Shown here: piece by piece, positions 1 to 12,560 of the stretch
Numbering within the stretch: position 1 is the stretch's first letter
Layout of the letters: every line of letters starts with the position of its first letter
Program-made: the position numbers and the translations under genes
Notes under the pieces: generated by a model
What the model was told of the DNA's origin: nothing
Databases searched by the model: none
What the model saw: the letters and a program-made list of their open reading frames with translations, nothing else
Source of the DNA: Solenopsis invicta
Lineage: Eukaryota; Arthropoda; Insecta; Hymenoptera; Formicidae
NCBI RefSeq assembly: GCF_016802725.1
Contig: NC_052672.1
Span: 7,593,685-7,657,684 of the forward strand
DNA: 64,000 nt
Direction: 5' to 3'

Positions 1-179
1 AGTGTTCCTCTAGATTCCTCTGGTGTACCGGGTGCGTTTACGCTGACGTCACTTCCAGTATCCCTCTCAGCGCTCCTCGCGCTTCCGGCTTCCTCCACCT
101 TTCCACTTGCACGAGCCTCCTGCTGTGCCTTCTTACTACGCTTCCACTTCATTCGGCGATTTTGAAACCAGATCTTTAC
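1..179 (-). CDS. exex: exex/HB9 exon 3 (C-terminal part of homeodomain), truncated by window edge
   Basis: Third coding exon seen for the HB9/MNX-type homeobox gene, running off the left edge. The acceptor is AG at 181-180 and the exon opens in phase 0 with VKIWFQNRRMKWKRSKKA. This is homeodomain recognition helix 3 (residues 45-60, with W48, F49, Q50, N51 and R53) plus its basic tail. It joins exon 2 between homeodomain residues 44 and 45, a classic homeobox intron position. After the homeodomain, the visible 40 or so residues are Ala/Glu/Ser/Arg-rich with no recognised domain, which is usual for MNX C-termini. The stop codon and 3'UTR are outside the window. Q50 predicts TAAT-core binding, which is family knowledge. 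Confidence 0.95.
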
Positions 180-980
180 CTGTAACGAAAATGTATCGTG
201 TAATTATTCGCAGCGTATCGATACGCGTGACTTTATCTGGAATATTTATTATGAGGATTTCCTGATGCAAATAAAGATTAAAAGAATTACATACGTAGCG
301 ATAAGCAATTTCGGGGATCACTGCGTGTGATATTTGATAAAATATTTTGGCATTGAAATATTACATTTATCTCGCATTTAATTTTGGATAATTACGAAAT
401 ACTATATTCGTAAAAAAAGAATGTATCGCTTCCGTTCAAATTTATTATCGAATGTATATTACAAGTATGTGCGATATGATAAGATGTGTGTAATATAGAA
501 TTACTGAATGCATACAGATCTCTTAAAACGTATCTCTTCAATTTTACATTTTTATTTTATATAAGCAATATTTAGTGACAAAAACAAAAAGTAAATAAAA
601 AATAAGTAATATAGAAAAAAATTTAACAAGTTTCATGTTGTTTTGTGCATACTATTAACATTTTAAAAAATCAGGTACAGCTGATGTAAATATTTTATCA
701 AGTTATATAGCTGATAATAACATAGTTGTGCAATTTTATTTTGAATATTGTTATATCTTCATAAAAGAGAAAAAAGATATTAAAGAATATTTTATATCTA
801 TTTCATATACACAATTGTTGCAAAATTTAAATCAACACTTTTACAGTTTTCGGAATAAAGCGAGATTGCAGAGATGCTTATGGTAGAAATAATTAAATTG
901 ATTAACATAATATCACATTCCTGGTTCTAGTTAACATCTGTGTTTAAAGTCCAGCAAACATGCAACGTACAATTTGAGGA

Positions 981-1106
981 AACGTGTAAATGTATATATG
1001 TAAATTCACATAGAAGAAATGTTATTAAGCACTAAAATCTGATCAGTTTTTGACCAGTGTATACACATTTCTTCTATGTAAATTTACATATATACATTTA
1101 CACGTT
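981..1106. repeat. Palindromic MITE-like element, 126 bp
   Basis: The arms at 981-1022 and 1065-1106 are 42-nt inverted repeats with a single visible mismatch, separated by about 42 nt. Outer ends read aacgtgtaaatg...catttacacgtt. No coding capacity. The size, very high arm identity and lack of genes fit a miniature inverted-repeat transposable element. A foldback RNA from the exex transcript is also possible because it lies in an intron. Confidence 0.7.
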
Positions 1107-2099
1107 ACAATGGCTATAGCCAGTGTCTTAATTTAAATTTGTTTAAATCAATATTTTTATAAACTCTATCAAGTTTCTTATCTTGTACCACCATAAAGTT
1201 TTAATACAATACAATAATACTAATGTAAGATTGATGAATAATAGTAAAAATAATAATTAAATAAAAATATGTTAATTACAAAAATAAATTCAAGCCAGTT
1301 TTAGTTCGATGTCCTTATCCTTTTGTTATTTATTAATTAATAATTAATTATTAAATCTTTAGTTGCTTCTTTAATAAATTTATAATAATATCGTTAGTAA
1401 TTCTTAATATTTTTAATTACTTTAATCATAAATTCGATATTTTTGAAGACGACACGAGATCACAGATACATTTTAGGCGACCAATTCTCACTTTCAAACG
1501 TGGAATATTACAGAAAAGCTTATAACAAACTAATTATTATTACTGAAAAGTTTAATAGATAATAATAGATACCTAAAATATCAAGTTTCAATTTCAAACT
1601 TTGATTTACAAAACAGCACCAAATGCGAAATATAATAAAAAATAACTTGAGTGATATTTAGTAACACTCCCCTAATATTATTTAAAACGTGAAATAAAAA
1701 ACATTAAAAACTGTTAATTTTATTTATTTTAATATTATGTCATAATAAATGCATGAAAAATAGAAATGCTTTCTAGCATTTATAGTATTGCAAATGTTTA
1801 ATGCATTAAATTATTCCGTCATGAACAATCATTTATCTTTTATCTTACAAAACTATGTCAACCAGTCTGCATAATAAATATTAAAATCAAAACTAAATAG
1901 TGAGATTTCCGTATGGTTGTTTTCCTTTGGATTTTTACCAAATTGATTCAACGTTTAATTTGCTGTGTCATTGCAATAACGACTCATGATACTTGGAATC
2001 TTCCATGCTTCAGAAATTAAACGATAGAAACTCATTCGTAAATTTGCGAGTTAAAAGATGTTCCAGTTTAATTTCGTCTTTGAGTCGATAATAGCAAAG

Positions 2100-2420
2100 G
2101 AGCTAATTATAAGAACTGACGAGTTGCCGGTGCGACTGTCATCGATCCGCGCCCGATTTAATTTGGCGAATGCGTACTCTATAAGCGCGGGTAACATCAC
2201 GTGAGCCACCCCGCGAGACGCCGTAAATCAGGTAGACAGATACAGGGACTCGATTTTTCCTCCCCAATCGTAAGAAAACGATGTAAATCTTTCGGACAAC
2301 ATATCATGCGCTCGGGCCAATCCCCTCCAGACACACCAACCGTATTATATCTTTACCCTCCGTGTAGGAGCGCAGCTTTCTCATACGAATACGAATGGGA
2401 GAATCTGTGAATGTTCTGCC
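2100..2420. promoter_or_regulatory. GC-richer island in exex intron 2
   Basis: A block of mixed, non-repetitive, CpG-containing sequence set in AT-rich DNA. It includes a CACGTG E-box at 2199-2204 and TTTAATTTGG-type AT cores. A 69-codon plus-strand frame here has no family resemblance. Candidate cis-regulatory module of exex, inferred from composition and position only. Confidence 0.25.
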
Positions 2421-2839
2421 GAATTCTCGCTACCCGAAGGATTTTATATGTGACAAAATTATAATTCTAATTAAAATTCTAATCGCGCCATAATAAAATC
2501 ATGCATCAGCGTTAATATAATTTGCCGCAATCATTGTGATGATTTGTTTTCTAATCTAATTCTAATTAGGATTACAATTTTGCCACGTACAAAATTCTTT
2601 GGAACAAGAATTCCATGGAACATTTTGAAAATATTTATGAATTGATATCTTAGAAACGTAATACAGAGCTTCATAAAAAAAAATTAATTAAACATTATAA
2701 TAGTCTTTGTAAAGATTAAAAGTGTTTGCAATGAAAATATTTATTCTTCTTGAAATATAGGGTTGTACACTACGAAAAATACAACAGATGCCATTGCTTT
2801 CCGATCAACTGGACGATTTGATAGACGAAACGCTACGAC

Positions 2840-3130
2840 AGGGACTTACGTAAATCACTCGTGTCGCGTTAACAAATAATTCGGAGCGCGAGGTAAACAA
2901 GCACGAGGGGTTAAATTTGAGGGAAGAGAGAGAAAAGGCGGGTGCGAGAAGGTTCGAATTGTAGGTGTAAGCGAGTTAGTCAAAAAAATGGATTGAAAGT
3001 GGGGAGAAAAAAGCGAAGCCCGCGAAAATAAATATTTGTTATATCGCCGATAAACCGACGAGCGATAGAGAGCGAGCAAGCGAGTGAGCAAGGAAGAGAA
3101 GAAATAAATCGCGCTGTAAATTATCTCGTG
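2840..3130. promoter_or_regulatory. Purine-rich GC-richer block in exex intron 2
   Basis: Strongly strand-biased: the plus strand is rich in GAG/AAG runs (for example gagagagaaaagg near 2930), giving a Ser/Leu/Pro-rich spurious frame on the minus strand. No conserved domain. It may be a regulatory tract or degraded repeat; I cannot decide which. Confidence 0.2.
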
Positions 3131-3394
3131 AGCCGAAATTAATCGACATCTTGTACATGGAAAACCGAACGAAGGTGAATCATGGCAAAAGTATTCTATC
3201 TACGATACGATCTCAATTGCGATTGCGCTAATTGCCGAAGGTATTCTTTTCGCAGTTAATCATGGATATGTAGCTCCTTGCATGCTATTACGATTATTAT
3301 TATCGCGATTTCGTGACAATTGAATTGCAAATGTCTAACTTTAATTAATTCAGCAAGCAGAGAAATATTGTTGTCATTTAATTTGTTTAAAAAT

Positions 3395-3600
3395 GGATTT
3401 GGTTATTACTTTTTTTTGTTTTTTCTTTAAAAAAAAAATTTTTTTTATAAACTTTTTTTATACAAATAAATTTTTAACTTAGGTAAAAAGTTAATAAATT
3501 AAAGTTCATGTATTTAAAAAATAACTAGTTAAAGTTAAAAATTAAATAATTTAAACTAAATTGTTAAAAGTTATTAACTTTATTATTTAACTTTTAATTT
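3395..3600. repeat. AT-rich dispersed repeat, copy 1
   Basis: Contains gttaataaattaaa followed by ataactagttaaa and a run of ttaa/ttaaa units ending ttaactttattattta. The same ordered motifs recur at about 30800-31112, where the copy is split by a 146-bp insertion. It runs directly into the inverted-repeat element at 3580-4030. Family unknown. Confidence 0.6.
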
Positions 3601-4030
3601 TTTAATTACCTAATCCTGCAAATAAGTTACGAGTGTTTGTAATGCGCAGCACCAGTAATGTAGCGCTAGCGGCGGCGAAGACGGTCGAACGGCCGAGTCA
3701 CGGCGGCCCCAGTTTTACGAGGAGAGTGGGGAAGCAGCCGAGACGGTATAAGACCTTGTGAGGTCAACAACCCGTCGGCCGACAGCGTGCACGTGCGCGT
3801 CGAGTAGTGAATGACCGAGCGATTGAGGAGAGTGGGGAGGCGGCCCACACGGCGCGCGGCGTGGTGCCTATCTTACGGGACCGCGCGCAGTCAATGCAAC
3901 GCGCAACAACCTAAATGGGGCATTAACAGAAACGGCGTGCATGTGCGCCTCAGGTAATGTGGAGCGTTCAGCATTACAAACTCTCATTTGCGGGGTTGGG
4001 TAATTAAACAATTAAAAGTTAAATAATAAA
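3580..4030. mobile_element. GC-rich element with about 65-bp terminal inverted repeats (non-autonomous)
   Basis: The left end (3580-3650) and right end (3968-4030) are imperfect inverted repeats. Both contain ttattatttaacttttaatt, then taattacc, then gcaaat followed by gtttgtaatgc. The roughly 300-bp core is very GC/CpG-rich and contains a direct internal duplication of gaggagagtggggaagc-type sequence (first copy near 3719, second near 3825). There is no transposase. This looks like a non-autonomous DNA transposon or foldback element with a captured GC-rich core. The 60-codon minus-strand frame at 3666-3848 is not a credible gene. Confidence 0.6.
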
Positions 4031-5749
4031 TCAATACATTTTTAATAACCGCTGGATTAGGTGTAATATTTTGCAATTTTGAAATAAAAATAAAAATGTA
4101 TTTAACAAAATATTATTTTTTTTCCTGTCTTTCAGAAAAAATCACACGTAATAGACGGATAGATATTATAAAATGTTGGATATAAAAAAGAAAAAAAATT
4201 AAATAATGAAAAATGAAAGGAGAAGGGAGTTTTTAAATACGGAAAAAAGATGAAGATGAAAAGAAAAAAAAGGAGAGAAAGAGTTTAAAATTGAAAAATC
4301 TATATTTTAATAATATTAATAATGTTAATTATTAATATAACATTTGTTATAAAAAGTGAATGTCAGAATTATAACCCAGTATTAAACAAAGATTAAACAA
4401 ACATTGCATAAACCTTACATTGAAACATTGTAATATTGTATGGAAGTTACAAAAGATTTCTGCAATGTTACTACAAGATTGCTCTAACGTTGAAATGTCC
4501 ACAATTTTAAACCTGACAATCTTTATGACGTTTCAAACTATTTGAAATCGTCCACTGGTTTTACTGGTGGAAGAAACAAAACGCAACGCCAATAATTTTT
4601 GCTTCTGCCAACAAAGAGATTGTATATCTGCCAACTGCATTATTTTTACTGGTAATAACCAAACTTATTTTCGAACAGAAAAATTGTCGCAATGTGACGT
4701 CGCAAATTAAACGTCGAATTGATTTGATAATCCAATTCAACACTGTTGAAGAATCAAATTTAACGTTATTTCCTTTCGTTAATATTTTGTTATTTTTGAC
4801 TTTTGTGTGAATCATTTATTATTTTAACACAAACCAACCATTCTCATCTAATCAACTCATTTCGGCGGTCTAATCAACTCATTGAATTATTTATTGTCAA
4901 AGTAAGGAACGTTCATATTAACGTCTGCATCTAGTAAATAATAAATTAAATTTTAGTCATAACATATTTCTTGATTTTAACAATAGAAGATAAACAACTG
5001 TGCAAAAAATACCAAAAAATGCATAATGAAAAATGTACTTAGCCTTTTTAAAGCTGTATCGTTTTATTGTCGTTACAAAAATTTATTACTAAAAATATCT
5101 TGTGAAGAATTCGAAATTTTTTATTTCTTTTTTTATGTTTAGCCTCTTTAATGATAAGAAACACTATGTTTCAGTTATCAATGCTACATAGAGTTTTACT
5201 TCATTTTTTAAATATAACTAAACTGCATAAATAAATTTATTAATACGTAGATAGAATTTAAAATTATAATAAGATCCAAATAACATCAAATCGAAGTCAT
5301 TTTAGAAAAAATCAGTATGATATGACTCGATACACTTTTGACTTTTTAAAAATATAATAACTAAAAAATTATTATCACATTAAAAATTCATTAGAAAATC
5401 ATCATTAAAATATCCTAATAATTTTTCTTAAAATATTTTTCACCAATGTCATCTTGATCATATTATAATTTTGTGTTCTATTTGGTACATTCTTATGAAA
5501 AAAACATATGGAAAATAAATATTGCAAATATGCAATATTAACAGCTAGAGAATTAATTTCATAAGAGACAATCGAACTTGTATATTTTGTAAATCTTTAT
5601 GTTAAATAATAATAGTAATTTTGGCATAATGCTAATAACTTTTACAAATATGTGGTATTTCCATATGTGTCCATCTCTCTAAAGAATTGCTTGACTTGAT
5701 AATGACAAAAATTGTAATGTAGAGAGATTTATTGGAAGCTACACAGCTT

Positions 5750-6350
5750 TCGCCCTTTTCAAACAAACGCGTTCTTCGTCGGGCGTTGCGACGCGTTTCG
5801 TCGTGATGCTCGCGCTTGGACGGTAAATCGCCGGTAATCGCGTTTCTGCAAGCGCCGGAACTCAGACGTGAAATGGGTAACAGGCCCGGGAAAGGCGAAG
5901 GACGAGGGAAGGCCGAGGTGGAGGCGAGGCGCGAGGCGGAATCGGTAAAATATCGAAACAAATCAGCGACTGAGCCCGCCATAACTCAGACTTTCACGTC
6001 TGTTTGCCGAGCGATCCGTCAAGGCTCGTAAGCTTCGGAGTTATGTTTAAGTTGTTGAACTATGCGAGAGAGGATTCGCGTGCACACGGCGTTGGATGGA
6101 GGAAGGGCGGGCCGGATTATTCGAAGGGATTTTCTCTCTTTCGAGGGTCTTCTTTTTCCCCTTCCGTGCTCGCGCTCCTGTGACCTCGCGAATTTCCATT
6201 TTCGCGCTATTTACCGGTCGACGTCGCTCAACTTCTCGTCGGGCGACTCTCGACGCCAGCTTAACGCCAACTCGACTCCAACTTTTGCTCTCCGCGCCTC
6301 TCCCCGGAAAATTATCGATTCGATTTCTTAACGATTTCCACGAGCTATTC
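5750..6350. promoter_or_regulatory. Large GC-rich island in exex intron 2
   Basis: About 600 bp of CpG-rich, non-repetitive DNA, with overlapping open frames on both strands that are Arg/Ser/Pro-rich and unlike any family I recognise. The frames follow from GC-rich sequence having few stops. Candidate enhancer or alternative promoter within exex; support is compositional. Confidence 0.3.
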
Positions 6351-6626
6351 CATGTCAATTGGATATGTAATTATGCAAAGATACCTTTCGATCTCTCGAG
6401 AGAGGAAATAGATTTTATGTGTAATACAGTGTCTAGGTTTTTTTAGCTTTTTACGTCTTCTCATAGCACACACAGAAAAATATCAATTCTACTACTAAAA
6501 AAAGAGATTACTCAATTTATTTTTCTTCTGTTAGGTAATAGTTATCTTTTACAAAAAATATATTTTCTTGATAATGATTTTAAATATAGAAGACAGTCAC
6601 TTTAGTATCAACACAAGTCATTCTAA

Positions 6627-7455
6627 GCGGCGCCCTTTTATTTCTCGAAAACTGAACACTGAACTTTATTAATAAATCGATAAAAACATAATCTCCTTAT
6701 TTAATTAAAGAAGTAAAAACCCATAATTCAAAAATCCATAGCTTTTATCTATATAAAATTTGTTGAAAATAAGTTCTTTAAAAGTAAAAATAAAATTTTT
6801 ATTTTCCATCCACGATTTTTTTTGCACATTGTATGATTTAAACAATAATAAATATATTATTGATAATGTTAGATTATTTTACATATTTATAGCGTTCTAA
6901 GACAGTTTTATTTACATCTTTCACATTTTTATGTTTTTCATAATACAGTTTTAAACTTGAGTAAATCAATAAGACAGACTGTAAGATAGTAAAAACCGTA
7001 TAAAATAGAATAAAAGGCACGGTATTTATATATTCTGTCTATTAAATTAGTGACCTAATTTAATCTTTATATATTATTATTGCGCTTCATGTCGCGTCTA
7101 ACGAAACAGCATAAAGTATATTTGTACACTATAAATCAACAAAAAATATCGAAGTGAAAAGCTTCTAGTACGTTTTACATACATTAAATTGTAAGTATTT
7201 TATACAGATAAAATTCATATATTAGGAAAGAAAAGAAAAATATAACAATGTTGCCTACTGTGTTGGTTTTGAAGTTCATTTTTGCCAGATACTATTTTTG
7301 TTTATTTTATGAAAAATTGTATTATTAGAACATTCAAAATTATTTGGTTAAACTGGTATATCTTTCAAAGATACTTTTTGATTTGTATTTATGTTTTTTC
7401 AAAGTTTGATTTTTAATTTTTATTTAAGAAATCCAAAAATAAAGTAGTCGGTATC
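6627..7455. repeat. Dispersed repeat family A, copy 1
   Basis: Shares a colinear series of blocks with 52118-52800: gcggcgcccttttatttctcg versus gcggcaccctcttatttcttg, then an aaaacccataatt block, catagctttt-atctatataaaat, ttattttaca with a following gtttta block, and a distal tttatgttttt-aaagtttgatttttaat-ttttattta block. Blocks are separated by diverged sequence and indels. No coding potential. Two copies 45 kb apart and diverged suggest an old transposon-derived repeat of roughly 0.7-0.85 kb. Confidence 0.65.
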
Positions 7456-8250
7456 GGCGATCTTTTTCTCTCCACAATATTGTATTAAAATTTATTTATC
7501 ACACGTTATATAAATCATATAAAAATTATGAGCAAAGTGTTGTACTGGAATATGATATACCATATACTGAAAAAAAGTATTTATATTTTATCAAAGAATG
7601 TAAAAGTTTATCGAAGAAGAGTTAGAATAATAAGCAAACCAAATTTTTATTTTAATTTAATGTAAGCTGAGTTCCGAAATTCACTTCGAATTCACGGAAA
7701 CTCTATAGTTTGTGTTATATAATATATTATGCATTTTTAGTACTCTGAATTAATAACGAAACGTACCTATAATTGATTGAAATATTAAATTACTAAGATT
7801 CAAAACATATTTTAAAAACATTTAATTCTTATGATAAACTTATGATAGACTTGCAATATATGAACTTAAGAAACAAATAATATTTATTTAATTCAAATAG
7901 CTTACAGCATTTATTTTTCTGTGTGTAGTTTTGTTGATAGATAGTATAATGTTGAGCGGCAACAAACTAATAAAATCTTAACATCAACTATACGTCATTT
8001 CGCTATTTGGTGCTCTTCGCAATTTCTGCAGTAAGAACGGTATCGGATAAAAGCCATTTTATTGTACGTTTTATCGCAGCACAGGTGATTCACGATTCGA
8101 ATTTCTTCTTCCTATTCAGACGTGAGTAATAAAAAAATTGCTAATCGCGGTACTTATCGTACAAGAGGTGATTCATGGACTTGGGGCCGTTATTGAATTT
8201 GGGATATCGAGAAAGGTAATGCGCAATTCAACACCATTATCTCAATTTAC

Positions 8251-8414
8251 CTGCGTTTCCGTGAGCATCAGCGACGTCGCGACCTCGAACCTCTTCGGTC
8301 TACTGAGGTACTTATTTTGTCGGAATTGCTTCTCCAATTCAAGAAGCTGCTGAGATGTAAAGGCGGTCCTAGGCCTTCTGGTTTTGCCCAACAATGCATG
8401 CTGTGCCGCGCAAC
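8251..8414 (-). CDS. exex: exex/HB9 exon 2 (N-terminal two-thirds of homeodomain)
   Basis: A 164-nt exon between acceptor AG (8416-8415) and donor GT (8250-8249, gtaaat). It enters in phase 1 and leaves in phase 0. It encodes GCAAQHALLGK followed by homeodomain residues 1-44 (TRRPRTAF...LTETQ; protein residues 422-465). RPRTAFTSQQLLELE and NKYLSRPKRFEVATSLMLTE are signatures of the HB9/MNX/exex class and separate it from Hox and NK genes. In flies and vertebrates this factor specifies motor-neuron identity, largely as a transcriptional repressor in the nucleus. The junction to exon 3 restores an unbroken 60-residue homeodomain. Confidence 0.97.
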
Positions 8415-8639
8415 CTGTTACAAAAAAAAATATTTTGTAAGAAATTTGCAATTTATGTTATAAAATGGATAATATTAACTCGTGTAACAATATTTATAAT
8501 AATAATTCATAAATTAAAAAGTTTCATAATTAAGATGTATGAAATAAGTCAGATAAAAATTCTACAAATTATATTTTTGACGTCGTGTTGATTTTTGCAT
8601 AAAAAAAAACTTTCAATTAAAAATATGGCTCGATTAAAT

Positions 8640-8900
8640 TTGTTTGTATCCGATAAAAGTCGCAAATTGAATGCGATTTGCGAGTCCGGCAAAACAGTTC
8701 GGAGAACAAAAATGATTCATTATTGCGACCCGGGCGATCCAATAAAAATCATCGAATGCTAATGCAATTATCGCGAGTGTAAATCCCTATGGATTACGGG
8801 GGATGATTTGGGGTTAGACGATAGGGGCGGAAAGCCGCCCCTGCAATTAGCCCCGTGAATGACTCTTGGTCAGGGGAGAATCGCCGACTTATAACACCAT
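8640..8900. promoter_or_regulatory. Candidate regulatory island just 3' of exex exon 2 acceptor
   Basis: Non-repetitive, GC-richer block. It contains a perfect 8-bp stem hairpin (aggggcgg/ccgcccct, 8822-8841) directly followed by gcaattagcccc, which has a homeodomain-type AATTA core. No coding frame. Regulatory role inferred. Confidence 0.25.
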
Positions 8901-9819
8901 AGGCGTAGACATCGTGGAGTCCGACAAAACGATCGTCGATATAATCATGACAGTCAATCAGTGTAATGAAGACGCGTTTGAATTATACATCATATCAATT
9001 GTTATATAATGTATACATGCAAGTGTCAACATTTTATCTACGCTCAAAATATAATTATTACTCATTAACCAGTAAAATCTACTTCTTTACTAACTTTTTT
9101 AAATTGCAATTAAATTAAAGTCATTCGTTTATTTATAACACTTTATTCATTCTTTAGTATTACCTATGTTCTAAACATGATTATTGTTTATTAACAATTA
9201 GATGTAAAATTTATTTTCCGTAATAATTGTTTTTTTTTTAATTATTTAAAACGCAATTAAATTGAATTATTTGCGATTGTCTTTATGATACAAATTCAAT
9301 TATTTATAAATAGAATCTGAAAATGAGTCAACTTTAGAAAACGTAAAAAAAGCGTTGAATAAAATTTGAAATAACATGTTGAAATAAAATCATTAAAATG
9401 CAAAAATGTCTAGTTCATATCTCGAAGAATATCTTCAAAAATAGCACAGATGATCATTGTGAACTTATAAAGAGGATTTACCTTTTAAATTCTTTACGAA
9501 TTATCGTAATCTCTTAAGAAAAAGGAAAGAATTCCTTTCACACATACAGATCTCAAATTTTTATAAAGCTTATAAAAATACTTTTTGTATCTAAAGAAAA
9601 GCTCAGAAGTGATGACATAAAAGTGAATTCTTTTTGAACTATCTGACAATAAGTATTTTTAAAACAGAAAAAATGGAATAAAGAAAAAAATTTATTTTAT
9701 AATTTAGAAATTCAAAAAAGATTCTTTTTTAGATTCTCTTTGCTATTTGTGTTAGTTTAAGCAGGTTTTGAATTTTATCATGTACGTGAGAGAAACTATT
9801 ATTTTTGTTTCCGCGATGC

Positions 9820-10160
9820 CACGCGGCGTGTTTTCGTTGTTGATCGCGCGCTATGTCCACCGGGTCTCCACGATCAGCAGGGACGTGGGCCTTGCGTCAC
9901 TGGCTTAAGCACGCTCGTAACTTAACTAGCAAGTGCGTGACCGGCTGTCAGTGTTTGTACACATGGCGGCGTTTAGTCGAGCGCATTCGGATTACCGGTC
10001 GACGCGTGATTCACTAAGCTGCGTACGAGCAGGTACACACTCTCTCGCTCTCCCTCAATGAGAGACTCCGCGTATTTCGATATAGGGCCACACGATTTCA
10101 CGCCCTGTACACAAATAAGCAGCAACTTCGATATCTCATTATCTCGATGTCGCATTATCG
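9820..10160. promoter_or_regulatory. Candidate regulatory island in exex intron 1
   Basis: CpG-rich, non-repetitive block with no believable coding frame. The 60-codon minus-strand frame has no motif. Its composition differs sharply from the AT-rich DNA on either side. Confidence 0.25.
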
Positions 10161-10799
10161 ATTCTTTACGTAGGGCGTCCTTGTAAATTTAATTTCATGC
10201 GCAACATAAGTTAAGAAAAAAATAATTGACAAAAGGAAAAGAGAATTTTTAAATAAAAAAAAACGTACCATGTATAAGAGAAATATATAATTAAATAGAA
10301 TTGATTTCATAAATAATGCTATATTAATTTTAATTGGTATATTTGCTTCGGAATTTTCTTAACTGCGAGTACTTGTAGGTCTAATGTACCTGACAAAACT
10401 TTAAATTAATCTACCTTTGCTTAAAGTTAATGTAATATTTTTCATTTTAAAGATTAAAATTTAAAGAATAGGATTATGTAACTTAAGATTATATGAAATT
10501 GTGAAAAATTTGTTATAATCAATGTTTCACAACATTCCGGTTTGGCGCGTAAATGAAAATATCTACTGAATGCGGCGCGAATACCATTCAAAACTCATCG
10601 TAATATAATACATTAAATATCTATTTACTATCCAATTAAAATTTTTGTTTTTTTAAATAAAATTCGAATAATAAGCTGCCATAAAATAATTTTACTAAAT
10701 TCCTACAATCTACATTCATCCAAAATTGATCTCGCATTGATATGAAGTGTAAAAGCGTTACGTGTTGTTGTTTAATAATCGTTACGTATTAAAAAAAAA

Positions 10800-11110
10800 A
10801 TGCGCCCGAGACATTTTTGGCGATTGTTCATGGGTGCAAGCGTCACGCGCGAGGGATGGGCGACTACATTTGATAGCTGTTAGTATTTAGACTGTCGCAC
10901 ATTTATTGGGTTATTTATCGTTGGACAAAGTGTAGTTCGATTCCCCCTCCCCTGCTGGGCACATATGGCCTGACCGATGATTTCCCTTCCCGCTGATTCG
11001 TGACAATTATTATTTGCGCCATTGCGCTTCTCGCTCGTCCCATCATGATTTATTTTTATGTCCTTTTTTCAATTTCATCGCTCTGGCATACCGTGTACGC
11101 GGTACCTATT
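10800..11110. promoter_or_regulatory. Candidate regulatory island in exex intron 1
   Basis: Mixed-composition block holding several short motifs of the kind bound by homeodomain factors (tgatttatttttatg, attattatttgcgcc) amid CpG-rich DNA. No ORF of interest. Inference only. Confidence 0.25.
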
Positions 11111-12229
11111 AGATTCTCTTGACACGCTTGCATACGATATTATAAATTATTTTTTAATATACAATGGTTTACCTATCGTGCTTTGTTAATCTTCAAGATA
11201 AAGTTATTTCGTAGTGACTTAATTTTATGATTGTGATTTCATTAATTCTTATAATCAATCATAAAATTTGATCTGTAATCACTTTTGGTCAACGTGAACA
11301 GAAGGTCTGACTCGAGATAAGGTTCGGACATCTATTCCTAATATTTTCTTGATAATTAGTTACAAGTGATATGAACAATGTATCAGTAATGACAATAACC
11401 GACGCAAATGAAAATTGCTGAATTAAAATTCGTGGATGTGGATGTGAATCGATTGTGATCGAAATGAAAAAGTTGATCAGTTTTCATACAACAGACAGCA
11501 TTACGCTTAGAAAACATTTATTAATTGTACAACGTTAGAGGCGCGAAATGACAAGCAATAAATTGCTACGTACAACTTCATTTGTTAAATATTCTTTAAA
11601 AACAATAATTTTATAATCCTAAAATCTGTAAAATATGTGGTAAATTGAGATATCTGTTTGATATGTTAAGTAAAAATATAAAAGCATTCTTGACATAATA
11701 ATGGTATATTGTTCAGCTATCACGGTTTTCGAGTTAAACTATACAAGTGTTTTTAACAACCTTAACTTACACATTGTTAATTTTCAAAATCTCTAAAGAA
11801 ATATGTATTAAATAGATAATTATTAAAAACGATGTTACTTGAGAGAAAGACACGCAAAATTTTTGAATAAAAGTTATCTCTATAATTCTTTAATGTTTCT
11901 AACATTCTGACACCCGTAATTCAATTTAAATTTAGATAAATTTCAAATAATATTTTATATAATAAAAACAGTTTAAATATTATAATTACACGAACAGTAT
12001 CTAAATATTTTGATAATATAGTTAAATATAGTTAATGACAAATATTGTCAAAACGAGTAGTGGTTGCGCTATACATTTTTAAATTCTTGTGTATTTTATA
12101 ATACTTAATTTTCTTAATATTTTTTAAAAACATATTATAAAACTTTTGCAAAAGAACTAGAAATCGTATTAATTTTATTAAAATTCTGAAAATGGGCCGC
12201 TGAATTTCATTGAGATTTTAATATTTGAA

Positions 12230-12560
12230 CACTCCAAAAACGAAAACACGTAATCGAGTTGCGACATCTAAAGGATCGCATCCATTGTCCTGTAAAAGTT
12301 TAAGAAGCGAGAAAAACGGTCGGACAAATAGTCGTCATAAATTATCGAACCCTTCGTCGCCAAATTACCCAGCTCGTGATAATTATTCATTGAGCCACCG
12401 GCGTGGTATTAGTCGACGTTATAAGCGCACCAAAGAAATTCGTCTGCCGCCATCGAGGGGGTTGGCAAGTGACATACGGTACGTACCCTTCTATCATAGG
12501 GACGTCGCGTTAACCATAGCGCTAACTAACTGCAAACAATTTCCCCTGTAGCCCAATAAA
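12230..12560. promoter_or_regulatory. Candidate regulatory island in exex intron 1
   Basis: GC-richer non-repetitive block with a CCATTGT Sox-type core near 12281 and AATTA/TAAT cores. The plus-strand 108-codon frame is Arg/Ser/Asn-rich without domains and is probably not coding. Confidence 0.25.

Larger units (their letters stand above)
180..8250 (-). other. exex: exex intron 2 (8.1 kb)
   Basis: Intron between homeodomain residues 44 and 45, mostly AT-rich low-complexity DNA. It holds a palindromic element (981-1106), GC-richer islands (2100-2420, 2840-3130, 5750-6350), an AT-rich repeat leading into a GC-rich inverted-repeat element (3395-4030), and one copy of a dispersed repeat (6627-7455). 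In the remaining stretches (300-950, 1110-2090, 4040-5740, 7460-8240) I see only AT-rich sequence with short frames of no recognisable family. Confidence 0.85.

Noticed and set aside
4561..4815. 84-codon minus-strand frame
   Set aside because: AT-rich, no motif, no splice signals in phase; chance frame.
12225..12551. 108-codon plus-strand frame in exex intron 1
   Set aside because: Arg/Ser/Asn-rich, no domain, starts at a weak ATG context in AT-rich DNA; more likely part of a regulatory island.
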